Shown in pieces: positions 1 to 10,529 of a stretch of DNA of 64,000 nucleotides (positions are counted from its first letter, which is position 1; every line of letters begins with the position of its first letter). The position numbers and the translations under genes were made by a program. The DNA lies in contig JACEFZ010013498.1 in the NCBI GenBank assembly GCA_014155875.1, positions 124,001 through 188,000 of the forward strand, written 5' to 3'. The notes below the pieces were generated by a model that was given only the letters and a program-made list of their open reading frames with translations, had not been told where the DNA came from and ran no database searches. Source of the stretch: Cepaea nemoralis (lineage: Eukaryota; Mollusca; Gastropoda; Stylommatophora; Helicidae).

Positions 1-118
1 GGTGTGATCTGTATAAGACAATTACTGAAGACAGTGTGATCTATATATGACAGTTACTGAGATGGTGTGATCTATATAAGACAGTTACTGGAGACAGTGT
101 GAGCTATTTAAGTCAGCC
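1..118. repeat. Minisatellite, 31-32 bp unit, about 4 copies
   Basis: The phrase gtgtgatctatataagac recurs at about 2, 34, 65 and 97, with small differences between copies. It lies in the intron upstream of the SRBD1-like terminal exon and probably continues left of the window. Confidence 0.8.
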
Positions 119-221
119 ACAGTGTGTGATAAGCACATGTCTGATGTGAGCCACATAATCTGTTTGATATTTGTTACTTTTGACACACACATGCACTCTC
201 ACAAACCCACGCATGCACTCT

Positions 222-562
222 CACAAACACTTGCATGCTCACACATGCACTCTCACAAACACTTGCATGCTCACACATGCACTCTCACAAACACTTGCAT
301 GCTCACACATGCACTCTCACAAACACTTGCATGCTCACACATGCACTCTCACAAACACTTGCATGCTCACACATGCACTCTCACAAACACTTGCATGCTC
401 ACACATGCACTCTCACAAACACTTGCATGCACACACATGCACTCTCACAAACACTTTCATGCACACAAATGCACTCTCACAAACACTTTCATGCACACAC
501 ATGCACTCACAAACACTTGCACTCACAAACACTTGCATGCACACACATGCACTCTCACACAC
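222..562. repeat. Minisatellite, 32-bp unit, about 10 copies
   Basis: The unit is built from acttgcatgctcacacatgc followed by actctcacaaac. The first copies are nearly perfect and the last few (from about 430) degrade. It sits in the intron about 110 bp before the SRBD1-like exon. The open frames through it, rich in His, Thr and Leu, are array read-through, since a 32-bp unit cycles through all three frames without a stop. Confidence 0.92.
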
Positions 563-672
563 GCGAATCACAACAAATAATATGATAGACTTATTCCCTT
601 TGGATAAATCTAGGCATTGTTGAGAGCTCATGGCAGACATACAGCTTCTCACCATCTCTGTCTGCCTTTCAG

Positions 673-929
673 AGTTCCAGAAGCCCCTTTTCAAGCAGGA
701 AGTGGTGTCACTATCAGATCTACGATGTGGAGCGGAGGTGACCGGACGAATTACTAATGTCACCCACTTTGGGGCATTTGTGGACATTGGTGTTGGCATA
801 AACGGTCTGATTCACATCAGCAAAATGCAATCCTGCGCTCAACTGGGAGTTGGGGATCATGTAACAGTCACAGTTGAAAATATAGATCACGATCGCAAGC
901 GGATTGGATTGAATCTCAAACGTTGTTAA
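673..929 (+). CDS. SRBD1: SRBD1-like, terminal exon (S1 RNA-binding domain)
   Basis: This is the last coding exon of a gene whose rest lies left of the window. Frame-open peptide runs FQKPLFKQEVVSL, then an S1/OB-fold domain: GAEVTGRITNVTHFGAFVDI, GINGLIHISKM, VGDHVTVTVENID, and a final RKRIGLNLKRC before TAA (927-929). The GAFVDIG and GLIHIS motifs are diagnostic of S1 domains, and the preceding FQKPLF...VSL segment is typical of the C-terminus of S1 RNA-binding domain protein 1, a metazoan Tex-like protein expected to bind nucleic acid. The 3' splice site is the pyrimidine run ending in AG at 671-672. The exon enters mid-codon with ag as the last two bases. The only alternative is another Tex/S1-family protein. 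Confidence 0.85.
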
Positions 930-933
930 TGTA

Positions 934-939
934 AATAAA
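934..939 (+). promoter_or_regulatory. Polyadenylation signal AATAAA of the SRBD1-like gene
   Basis: A canonical AATAAA lies 5 bp after the stop codon, giving a very short 3' UTR. A T-rich stretch (tcatttttctct) follows, and the 33-bp array begins about 20 bp downstream, so the array starts about where cleavage would occur. Confidence 0.8.
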
Positions 940-960
940 GTCAATGTTCATTTTTCTCTA

Positions 961-1912
961 ATGTGTGACATTATCTGTGAGATGTGTTGTTGTGAGTCTG
1001 ACATTATCTGTGAGATGTGTTGTTGTGAGTCTGACATTATCTGTGAGATGTGTTGTTGTGAGTCTGACATTATCTGTGAGATGTGTTGTTGTGAGTCTGA
1101 CATTGTCTGTGAGATGTGTTGTTGTGATTCTGACATTATCTGTGAGATGTGTTGTTGTGATTCTGACATTATCTGTGAGATGTGTTGTTGTGAGTCTGAC
1201 ATTATCTGTGAAATGTGTTGTTGTAAGTCTGACATTATCTGTGAGATGTGTTGTGAGTCTGACATTATCTGTGAGATGTGTTGTTGTGAGTCTGACATTA
1301 TCTCTGAAATGTGTTGTTGTGAGTCTGACATTATCTGTGAGATGTGTTGTTGTGAGTCTGACATTATCTCTGAAATGTGTTGTTGTGAGTCTGACATTAT
1401 CTGTGAGATGTGTTGTTGTGAGTCTGACATTATCTATGAGATGTGTTGTTGTGAGTCTGACATTATCTGTGAGATGTGTTGTGAGTCTGACATTATCTGT
1501 GAGATGTGTTGTTGTGAGTCTGACATTATCTCTGAAATGTGTTGTTGTGAGTCTGACATTATCTGTGAGGTGTGTTGTTGTGAGTCTGACATTATCTCTG
1601 AAATGTGTTGTTGTGAGTCTGACATTATCTGTGAGATGTGTTGTTGTGAGTCTGACATTATCTCTGAAATGTGTTGTTGTGAGTCTGACATTATCTGTGA
1701 GATGTGTTGTTGTGAGTCTGACATTATCTGTCAGATGTGTTGTTGTGAGTCTGACATTATCTGTCAGATGTGTTGTTGTGAGTCTGACATTATCTGTGAG
1801 ATGTGTTGTTGTGAGTCTGACATTATCTGTGAGATGTGTTGTTGTGAGTCTGACATTATCTGTGAGATGTGTTGTTGTGAGTCTGACATTATCTGTGAGA
1901 TGTGTTGCTGTG
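961..1912. repeat. Minisatellite, 33-bp unit, about 29 copies
   Basis: The unit is gacattatctgtgagatg followed by tgttgttgtgagtct. Most copies are 33 bp. A few lack one tgt triplet (30 bp), and a tctctgaaatg variant is interspersed. Because the unit is 11 codons long, three different frames are open for 300 or more codons (for example a Cys-rich MCCCESDIICE repeat). There is no sign that any is a gene. It lies just after the SRBD1-like polyadenylation signal. Confidence 0.95.
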
Positions 1913-2844
1913 AGGCTGGCCCAATGTGGCCCACCCACAGATGTAGCTGACTCTGCGGTGAAGGGGTTACGGACACAGTTCTCCATCTGTTGGGGGATCA
2001 GTCAATCTGAACCCCAGTGCATTGGACTGAGAGCTGAAGCTCCATCTGTTGGCGGAATCTGAGAGCTGAAGCTCTTCCAGAGAATTCACAACCAACAAAC
2101 ACTGGGGGAGAGGTGACCAACATCCTCGTCTTCAGCCACATTACTTTTGTTCCTGACCAGCTTGACCACTGATGATTCTCTGAGCCACTGTACCGACCCG
2201 TAGGGTTGGTCTAGGTAGTACTGTCTGTGTTGTCCTGTCTATGTTGTGCTGTCCTTCTCTAAAATCTAATGTTCCAGGTCGACAGTTCTCTTCTGTCAAT
2301 CCATATGGCCTGTCTCTGTTTTTTGTCTCTAATAACAAGCTAACAGGTTGATATAAGGTTCTCCCACTCCTTTCTTGTCAAACCTTCGGGTATCTTTTGT
2401 TAAACCATTGAATATCGTCTCTGTTGCCCTTATTCTGTTATTCGAGAAGGATAAGGGACTTGGAGCCACTAAGGACACAACCAGATATCATCAGGAAGAA
2501 TCACAAAATAACAAACTTAGAATGCCACGGTGGGGTACTAACACTTGAAGTAGACAGTGAGGAGGCTGGCCGTTGATGCTGGTCTGGCCATGTGACTCGC
2601 TGTGGTTCCTTGTGGGCCACTATTCTATAGACTAACATCATCAACAGAGTTGATCCAGAACACCAAAGACTAAGATCTGTGGAGAGACAAGAATGCCTGA
2701 GCTAGCTGGCAGGGCACTTGATAATTCTGTCATGGATCTCTTTTTAAGGGCCTAGGGGATCTGGTGTTTACCGCTAGTTGGACAAGGTACAAGATAATGA
2801 CAAAACGCTGTGCAACATCAGGCTGTACCATGTCGTTTAAGACT
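1913..2844. other. Intergenic; faint LINE remnant near 2560-2760
   Basis: No gene is recognised. A short duplication (ctgagagctgaagctc) occurs near 2026-2072. Around 2575-2640 the plus strand reads CWSGHVTRCGSLWATIL before a stop, which resembles the WxGHVxR segment near the C-terminus of many non-LTR retrotransposon ORF2 proteins, so a decayed LINE fragment is possible. The rest shows no recognisable structure. Confidence 0.35.
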
Positions 2845-2857
2845 AGGCACTATGGTT

Positions 2858-3096
2858 GACCACTTCGCCACAGAGACTCTCTTTCCGGTGTCTCCGTGGT
2901 GAAGTGGTCAAGCCATTTGACTCGGGCTCCGAAGGTTGTGGGTTCGATTCTGGGCCGCGTCCTTCGGTTCACGAGTGAAATTTTTCGGAGATCGTGCTTT
3001 GCGCGAAGCTTTCTGCACTGTGGAAAGAGAATTTGCCATATGGGATAAAACCCGGTGCAATGAAGTCGACCCTGTTGACTTTTAAGCGACTTTTTA
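2858..3096 (+). mobile_element. tRNA-derived SINE with 13-bp target-site duplication
   Basis: The segment ggtgtctccgtggtgaagtgg resembles a tRNA A box and ggttcgattc a B box. The element is flanked by identical aggcactatggtt at 2845-2857 and 3097-3109, which I read as the target-site duplication. Its first 20 bases (gaccacttcgccacagagac) are a near-perfect inverted copy of the following tRNA-like 5' end (2890-2912), so the head can fold into a hairpin. No coding capacity. Confidence 0.7.
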
Positions 3097-3299
3097 AGGC
3101 ACTATGGTTCAGGTTTGCCGAATTTTACCGGATTTTTTTTTCCGTTGACCTTTGGTTATTTGTTTTTTGTCTCCGATATGAGGACATTAAGCGTACTCAT
3201 GATGTTAACTTCCTCGATTATTTCAAGTTTGCATTAAAACAGACACTAATTACTTGATATAGTTTTTCCCACCCCGTTTTGCGTTCTGTAATTCTGGTG

Positions 3300-4075
3300 C
3301 TTTGGGAATCAAAGGCTGTTAAATTACTTCTTGTCAAAGGCTGTCATGTCACTTCTTGTCATAAGCTTTCATTTGTCAAAGGCTGTCATGTCACTTCTTG
3401 TCAAAGGCTGTCATATCACTTCTTGTCAAAGGCTTTCATATTATTTGTCAAAGGATGTCATGTCACTTCTTGTCAAAGGCTGTCAAATCCCTTCTTGTCA
3501 AAGGCTGTCATATCCCTTCTTGTCAAAGGCTTTCATATCCCTTCTTGTCAAAGGCTGTCAAATCCCTTCTTGTCAAAGGCTGTCAAATCTCTTCTTGTCA
3601 AAGGCTGTCAAATCCCTTCTTGTCAAAGGCTGTCATATCCCTTCTTGTCAAAGGCTGTCAAATCCCTTCTTGTCAAAGGCTGTCAAATCCCTTCTTGTCA
3701 AAGGCTGTCATATCCCTTCTTGTCAAAGGCTGTCATATCCCTTCTTGCCAAAGGCTGTCAAATCCCTTCTTGTCAAAGGCTGTCATATCCCTTCTTGTCA
3801 AAGGCTGTCAAATCCCTTCTTTTCAAAGGCTGTCAAATCCCTTCTTGTCAAAGGCTGTCATATCCCTTCTTGTCAAAGGCTGTCATATCCCTTCTTGCCA
3901 AAGGCTGTCATATCCCTTCTTGTCAAAGGCTGTCATATCCCTTCTTGCCAAAGGCTGTCATATCCCTTCTTGCCAAAGGCTGTCATATCCCTTCTTGCCA
4001 AAGGCTGTCATATCCCTTCTTGTCAAAGGCTGTCATATCCCTTCTTGTCAAATGCTGTCATATCCCTTACAGTAC
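3300..4075. repeat. Minisatellite, 25-bp unit, about 30 copies
   Basis: The unit is tgtcaaaggctgtcatatcc followed by cttct, with a/t variation (caaatcc versus catatcc). The 5' copies (3320-3480) are more divergent. Three overlapping frames of 236-432 codons encode the same 25-residue repeat and are not genes. Confidence 0.95.
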
Positions 4076-4214
4076 CATGTCGGGTTGCTTGCCGCCCCTG
4101 GCCTCTAGCTACAAATCTACCGTACACAAAGCAAGCCAGTGGTGGTTATCTAATCGGCCATACTCACTTGTCTCAGTCAACTGGCGTACGTCGTCATTGG
4201 AGGCGGGTCGGCTC

Positions 4215-5705
4215 TTGATAATAACGAGTTGTCGTGGATATGGCATTCATTCATTCAGTAGCATCTCCTTTGCAGATCCTTGCTCCAATAACAACCTTCC
4301 AGAAGACCTCGATCACAAGCAAGATGCCCCATATTCGATACACTCATCTGGAGATAATCCGCCACATCCTGCACCCATGTTCTCTTTGGCCTTCCTCTTC
4401 CTCTCTTCCCGGGCGTATACCCCTCCATTATTGTTCTCTCCAAACTTTTATGACGTTTCAAGTGACCGAAATATTTCAATTTTATTTGTTTTATCGTCTT
4501 TAATAGCCATCCCTCTTCAATATTCAGCTCTTGACGTATGGATGCATTTGTCTATTCTTTACCCAAGATATTCTTAGAACTCGTCTATAACATTTATATT
4601 CAAAGGCATTTATGCGCTGTTCAGCTTGTTTAGTAAGTGTTCAGGTCTCACAGGCGTATGTTGCAATGGGAAAGATGCTCGCTCTTAAAAATCTAATTTT
4701 TGTAGTTCTATCTGTCCCACTCCATAATTTATTCAGTTGTTTTAGTCTTTGAAGAGCAATAGTCGTTTATTTTCTTTTTATTGTGTCACCATTGTTGGTA
4801 GTCAATGACCCAAGATATTCGAAATTTTCCACCACCTCCAATTTTCTTCATTAACATATATTTCTTTCTCCATGGTAGTTTTATCTGTATGTATTATCTT
4901 TGTTTTTGCTATGTTAAGATATGTTGTCATTTTCACTATTTCTTTGGTTTGAGGTTCTTAAGTTTTCTATACCAGTCTGTGATGTAGATAGCAATACTGT
5001 ATCACCAGCATATCACATCTCTGGTATGTCATGACCACCGATATTTAGGGCATCATATAGCTCCCTGTTTATATCTTCTTTGACATTTTTCATTATATTT
5101 TCGGCGTACAGGTTAAACAAATAGGGGGACAGCACACTGCCCTGACGGACTCCTTTCTTGATGCCAAACCAATCTGATGTCTCGCCATCTATTCTAACCG
5201 CTGCTTGTTGGTCTAAATGTAGCATTTTTATGAGTTGTACTACATGCGATGGAAAGCTCATATTCCTCATGATTTCCTAAAGTTTCGGATGTTGTACACA
5301 GTCAAATGCCTTTGAATAATCCACAAAACATGAGAATAGGTTTACATTAAATTATCTGCACTTCTCTATAATTAAGCGCATGTTGAGTATGTGATCTCTT
5401 GTTCCACTTCCTTATCTTAATCCAGCTTGAACCACGTTAATCTCGTCTTCCATTTTCTTACGAAGTCTTCCCATTATGATTTTTAGCAGAATTTTACTTG
5501 CATGACTGATCAGGGCAACAGTTCTATAGTTGGTGCATAATTTCAGGCTGCCCTTTTTTGGTATTTGAATTAAGATAGTTCTCTTCCAATCTTTTGGCCA
5601 TATACCATATTTCCATATCGTTTTATATAATGCGTGATAGATTTGTATGCCTTCTTCTCCTTCCGTGTTAATTAGTTCAGCTGGTATCTCATCACATCCT
5701 GGTGA
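4215..5705 (-). mobile_element. Degenerate non-LTR retrotransposon (RT and C-terminal region)
   Basis: Read on the minus strand from 5705 down, decayed reverse-transcriptase blocks appear in order: DEIPAELI, LIQIPKKGSLKLCTNYRTV, GTRDHILNMRLIIEKC, CFVDYSKAFDCVQHPKL (about 5290-5340), GVRQGSVLSPYLFNLYAENI (about 5075-5160) and the catalytic box. That box reads YAGD instead of YADD, preceded by an in-frame TGA at about 5005-5020. A C-terminal GKRGRGRPKRTW motif lies at about 4390-4430. Several stops and frameshifts make it a dead copy. The IDYSKAFDCV and KGVRQGxxLSPxLFNLY style suggests an RTE/BovB-like or related clade; clade assignment is tentative. It is inserted next to the 25-bp array. Confidence 0.88.
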
Positions 5706-5915
5706 TTACCATTCTTCAGGTTCTTTATTGCCCATGCAATGGGATGGCTGTGGGTAATGTTGGCCACATTAACGAGGTCTGTATGAACACATCTCTTGCA
5801 CTAAGAAATCTGTTTCTCGAACAAATCCCTCACTTCTTGCCGATAAATATGCTGCGGTGGCAAATCTTATTACGATCGTACCCGCTGTGCGACCTCGACG
5901 ATCTACAGATGAGGT

Positions 5916-6390
5916 TGTAAACAATATAAAATGACATAAAGTAGTGCAGCTTTACATAACAGAGTTAAGACACATACAGGACGTTGCGGCGGTTAGCCTT
6001 CATCAGCAAACAAACACATTCACAAAACACAACATACAGTCAAGGAGATCTCCTGTGACTACATCAGAAGGTGACGACAGGACGAGAAGAACAAAAGGAT
6101 TAAAAAATGAAAGTAATGAAGAGAAAATGAGAATTGAAAAACCGTGAGGTGAGTATATAAACATTTTTTTCAATTTTTCAATTCTCATTTTCTCTTCATT
6201 ACTTCCATTTTTCCATGCTTTTGTTCTTCTCGTCCTGTCGTCACCTTCTGATGTAGTCACAGGAGATCTCCTTGACTATATGTTGTGAATGTGTTTGTTT
6301 GCTGATGAAGGCTAATCGCCGCAACGTCCTGTATGTCTTAATTCTGTTATGTAAAGCTGCACTACTTTATGTCATTTTATATTGTTTACA
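5916..6390. mobile_element. 475-bp imperfect palindrome (foldback element)
   Basis: The left arm starts tgtaaacaatataaaatgac and the right arm ends with its reverse complement at 6390. The arms (about 5916-6145 and 6165-6390) are inverted copies throughout with few mismatches, separated by a loop of about 20-25 bp around 6146-6170. Mirror-image open frames on the two strands are a by-product. No transposase is visible. It could be a foldback/MITE-like element or an inverted duplication. Confidence 0.85.
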
Positions 6391-6577
6391 CTTTCACAGC
6401 TTTACCGCAGTTCCACCAAATTTTATTCATACAGATGAGGCTGCGGGATAAAAAAAAAAAGCACATACTTCAACAGAGTAGCATTTCATGAAATAACACA
6501 CACAGGCGTTCAATCATTTACATGGCTAGATAGATATCACAATATGAGTATCACAAGTGATTAAAAGACGTGATTAT

Positions 6578-6580
<3 letters not shown>

Positions 6581-6660
<80 letters not shown>
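6581..6660. repeat. (AT)n microsatellite, about 40 units
   Basis: Uninterrupted AT dinucleotides run for about 80 bp, preceded by a short imperfect start (ttatatc). Its length is probably variable. Confidence 0.97.
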
Positions 6661-6662
<2 letters not shown>

Positions 6663-6721
6663 TATGAAAAGGCAAAAACAATCGTTGGAAAACACACCAA
6701 TTACATGAAGTAATAATAGAT

Positions 6722-8100
6722 ACATATACTGTATTCTTCTTCTTCTTCTTTTCGTTCATCCGGAGTGTTTTTTCAGATGTGATTGCGGTGTGTCAAGTTA
6801 TGCGCCCTTGGGCCGAAACCCGTAGGCCAACACATCCGACTACAGCGTGCTTTTTTGACCAGGTAGCATTCCTGGGAGACTCTCACTTTTGTGGTGCCAT
6901 CTACAACCATGCTGGCCAAGTTGGAACGGTCGAAGACATCGGTCATCCCTCAAAGGAAGGCAGGGACAGTCCATAGCATTTTCCGCCATCCAAGGCTGCT
7001 TCCATATTTGCAGGGCCGACACATAGCGCCCTGGTCCTGGGCTTACCGAGGGAATCGTCACGTCCTGCTCATGGCTGCTTTAAATCCTCACTTCAATATA
7101 TTGGGCGCCCCTTCACCACGGGCCGCTCCCTCACAAACCAGGCCAGTCTGTAGACGGTATCCACTCAGCGAGTTTTCGGTTCGGACATGTGCTTGTCTCT
7201 GTGCCCTTCAGAGCTGTTCCAGGCACAAAGGACATTAGGAGAACTACCTAGTCAGAGCTGTTCCGAACAAGAGCGGCATTCGGAAACAAGGTAGATTTTC
7301 CTAGCACGAGGGAAGACTAGTTGGAGCTTTTCCGGTCACGAAAGACATTTCACTCGGACGTAGTTGCGTAGTGCCATTTTTATTTTGCCGCCCGTAGGCT
7401 GGCACTTCCGGCTTCGGCGGGCATTTTTAATGAGGTTAGCCTTCCTCAGGTTCGAGACAAGTTAGACTCTTATTTCGACTTCCACACAGTAAGCTTTTTC
7501 TTTGGTCTGCCACGTAATGGATTCGCAAGCCAGGCGTTCCATTTCGTGACATCGAGACAGTTTTCCACCCTTGACTACACTCATTCCATGAGTACGGTTA
7601 GAGACTTTCATTGGAACGTGCGACCGAGGTGTTTTTCCACCTTTTTTTTAGTACTCGCTCACGAGGTAGGCTACATGTGCTGCCGGCTCAGCGCCTTATC
7701 TCCGTACAGCAGTGAGCGAAAAAGGCCAGGCCCTCTCATCCGGGGTTCCCTCATATCCCCCAGCTGAGAGCCTTCGGACAAGTATCTGAACTGGGCATGT
7801 AGCGTGCCCAGTATCTCACCTCCATTTATCGGTGGAGGCGTTTGTGTAGGTATCTGGACCAAGATTGTGGCTTCGTGCCCCGGAGATTAAGTTTTGACTG
7901 CTATCCTCAGCCTACCTGCAGAGCAGCAGGTTGTGTCTCTCTTAGTCTGGTCCCTATCCCATATGCTGTCCGATATGTAGTTTTTCACCCATCGGCAAGC
8001 ACATGGGGTCGATGGGACACGCAAGCTCCCCCACCACGGCAAGGTGGAGACATATCGGGGGAGATATACTGTATTCCAATTTGGACATTTCTACAAATAA
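6722..8100. other. No gene; dispersed-repeat-like sequence with a (TTC)n end
   Basis: A TTC-rich start at 6735-6755 leads into cgttcatccgg, then aggccaacacatccgactac (about 6831) and aggtagcattcctgggagac (about 6861). Similar blocks recur at 31205-31350 and 54094-54160, so this is part of a dispersed family, probably the antisense 3' end of a LINE or SINE with a GAA-type tail. From about 6950 to 8100 the sequence is relatively GC-rich, without a convincing coding frame, and looks like decayed mobile DNA. Confidence 0.45.
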
Positions 8101-8430
8101 CAGCAAAGTCTGGACGGTAGACTCACTTTTGCTCTTGTGCGTGAGTCAGCCACTCATGCCAGAAATATCCCAAAAGATGCTACAGCAACATGGGTGGTTG
8201 AAAGGTATGCAAAATGAGACCATAAGAGTCATTAGTGGTTGCGCAAGGTATATGCCCATGGCATGCATGCAACATGTAGCGTTGCGGGCGCGATTCGTCA
8301 TGCCGCTTATCTGCGTTAGAAACACAGTGGTGACCAATTTGGCAGCAGACCGTGTCGCGCTGGTTTTAATGTGTTGATATGGGAGCCGGTCGTTCAGAAA
8401 GCAATGGCAAACTACTGAACGTAAAACTTG
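8101..8430 (+). mobile_element. LINE fragment (region between RT and RNase H)
   Basis: The plus-strand frame reads KGMQNETIRVISGCARYMPM and continues to about 8377. It resembles the LxxVQNxAMRxILG...T segment after the RT domain in RNase H-containing non-LTR elements. The RNase H part of a similar element lies at 9695-10420 in the same orientation, separated by a 71-bp tandem array, so both may belong to one broken copy. At 8392-8420 a 29-bp phrase beginning gttcagaaagcaatggc is identical to one at 54974-55002. Confidence 0.5.
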
Positions 8431-8691
8431 CCAAGACATCAGCAACGGCAGTAAATTGCTGGTGTTGGCTGCAACGTCCTGTAAATGATATGCAACTGTA
8501 AAGTGATAAGCGCAAATCGCTAGAGGTCAATACGTCTCTGGGTGTCACCGCGGGTAAGAAACACCTTCTGCGTGAGACTGGTGAGACCAAGGGACACAGG
8601 TGGAAGAGAGTCAGTTGTATGGCACAGGCTGAGGACGCGATTAGACACGTTTGCTGAATTGGTAAAATAGTGTGGGAGGGGAGATGGCCCA

Positions 8692-9330
8692 CTGTGCCAC
8701 CTAGCAAAACAGCCTTAGGTAGAGTGGTAGTCACGTCGGACCGAGGGGGTCGGGAATGGCCCACTGTTCACCCAGCAAAACAGCCTTAGGTAGAGTGGTA
8801 GTCACGTCGGACCGAGGGGGTCGGGAATGGCCCACTGTTCACCCAGCAAAACAGCCTTAGGTAGAGTGGTAGTCACGTCGGACCGAGGGGGTCGGGAATG
8901 GCCCACTGTTCACCCAGCAAAACAGCCTTAGGTAGAGTGGTAGTCACGTCGGACCGAGGGGGTCGGGAATGGCCCACTGTTCACCCAGCAAAACAGCCTT
9001 AGGTAGAGTGGTAGTCACATCGGACCGAGGGGGTCGGGAATGGCCCACTGTTCACCCAGCAAAACAGCCTTAGGTAGAGTGGTAGTCACGTCGGACCGAG
9101 GGGGTCGGGAATGGCCCACTGTTCACCCAGCAAAACAGCCATAGGTAGAGTGGTAGTCACGTCGGACCGAGGGGGTCGGGAATGGCCCACTGTTCACCCA
9201 GCAAAACAGCCTTAGGTAGAGTGGTAGTCACATCGGACCGAGGGGGTCGGGAATGGCCCACTGTTCACCCAGCAAAACAGCCTTAGGTAGAGTGGTAGTC
9301 ACGTCGGACCGAGGGGGTCGGGAATGGACA
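8692..9330. repeat. Minisatellite, 71-bp unit, about 9 copies
   Basis: Successive copies of cccactgttcacccagc start at 8760, 8831, 8902 and so on, exactly 71 bp apart. Copies are almost identical, differing by single bases such as cacgtcgg/cacatcgg, which implies recent expansion or homogenisation. It lies between two LINE-derived segments. Confidence 0.95.
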
Positions 9331-9694
9331 GTGGATGAGATAAATGCTTCCATGCCAGGATCGTGCCGCTGTGTTATGATGCAGAGAGGCGGCACCGTAA
9401 GGGGGCTGCATTTCGAAGATTTGCATAATTAAGGGGCTGCATTTCGAAGACTTCCATCGTACTGAGAAAATCTACGGCACGGCACGGCCCTGTTCCATGC
9501 AACAGCTAACAAGTGACCGTTCATGTCTAAGTGCAGTGATATTATCCAAGGATGGGTCTGGATGAGAGATAAATGGAGCGTCTTTGTAAAGGTTTGTGTG
9601 ATCTACAGACCATCAATCGTGAAAGAGAGTGGGTTGAAGTTCCGGAAGACATGACGGACTTGGCACAAGGTAATAATAACACTGGGTCGTGCGT
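9331..9694. other. No gene; sequence between 71-bp array and RNase H fragment
   Basis: It contains a 20-bp direct duplication (aggggctgcatttcgaaga at about 9396 and 9431). Given the LINE pieces on both sides it is probably internal decayed LINE sequence, but no motif is identifiable. Confidence 0.3.
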
Positions 9695-10422
9695 GCAGGG
9701 AATGGGCAGCGGGCCGCACTAAGTTTGAAGTGCAACAGTTGATCCAGAGTAACACACATCAAGGTGACATAGTCATCTACACCAATGGGTTAGTGGTGAG
9801 AAACAGACGTAGTGGTTGGGGCTTTATTGCAAAGGCTAATAATGGACGAGTCTTGAAAAAGGAGAGTCTGGTATATGAGACTACGACTTCCAGCATGAGA
9901 ATGGAGGTGGAAGCAGTAACAACGGCATTACGTTGGCTAGAGGAGACTACTGCAACACACATTGTATTCATTACGGATTCAAAGAGTATGCTTAGTAAGG
10001 TGGAGAAAGGAATGTTATGTGTGGAATGGCTATCGTCGCTTCAGAGGTCACAGATTGTGAGAATTGTATGGATATTTTGCCCTGGTCATGCGGGGGTGCG
10101 GGGGAATGAACAGGCTGATAGGCTAGCAGGGAATGTACCTCTTGGTGGTAGATTGCCTATAGACAAGGGAGAGGTGGTCGTGCGCCTGTGGGACCAGGTG
10201 GAGAAGGCGGAGGAACAGATTGAGAACCCATAAGTGGAAAGAATGAGATTGCGGGGGATCGGCAGGGGTTCTGGAAGAATCTCAAAACTGAGAGGGAAGA
10301 CCAGGAGAACTTTTAATCAGATAGCGATGGGAACGATTAGTAGCATGACTCTTCGCTGGTTGTTGAACGAGGGGACGGAACACGTATGGGAATGTCCTGA
10401 GTGCAGTGATGTCGGTTCTTAA
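9695..10422 (+). mobile_element. LINE ORF2 C-terminus: RNase H domain and Cys motif
   Basis: The frame from about 9695 reads REWAAGRTKFEVQQLIQSN, then GDIVIYTNGLVVRNRRSGWG. Further RNase H blocks are SSMRMEVEAVTTALRW (catalytic Glu), HIVFITDSKSML (catalytic Asp) and CPGHAGVRGNEQADRLAG (His and last Asp). The first catalytic Asp of the usual YTDGS is Asn here, so the domain should be inactive. After a stop at 10231-10233 the same frame continues with FNQIAMGTISSMTLRWLLNE and ends WECPECSD, a zinc-binding-like tail. This is a non-LTR retrotransposon carrying RNase H (I-like supergroup). The copy is nearly intact apart from the Asp-to-Asn change and one stop, so it is fairly young. Confidence 0.85.
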
Positions 10423-10529
10423 CTCAACTCAACCGTGAAGGTTAAGGAACACTACAAGAGAAGGGCATAGCGTATATTATGAATTCCACCCGAGAATGTA
10501 TATGGATATGATGGTTGTATAGGCGTTGT

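Noticed and set aside
961..2062. Cys-rich (MCCCESDIICE) repeat protein and two other long frames
   Set aside because: A 33-bp unit without stops keeps three frames open at once; there is no signal peptide, and the array lies after a polyadenylation signal.
2888..2960. Functional tRNA gene
   Set aside because: The A- and B-box-like text belongs to a SINE head with a target duplication; no proper acceptor stem can be paired.
3279..4577. 432-codon frame on the plus strand
   Set aside because: It is read-through of the 25-bp array and then of antisense LINE sequence; a 25-bp unit gives the same peptide in all three frames.
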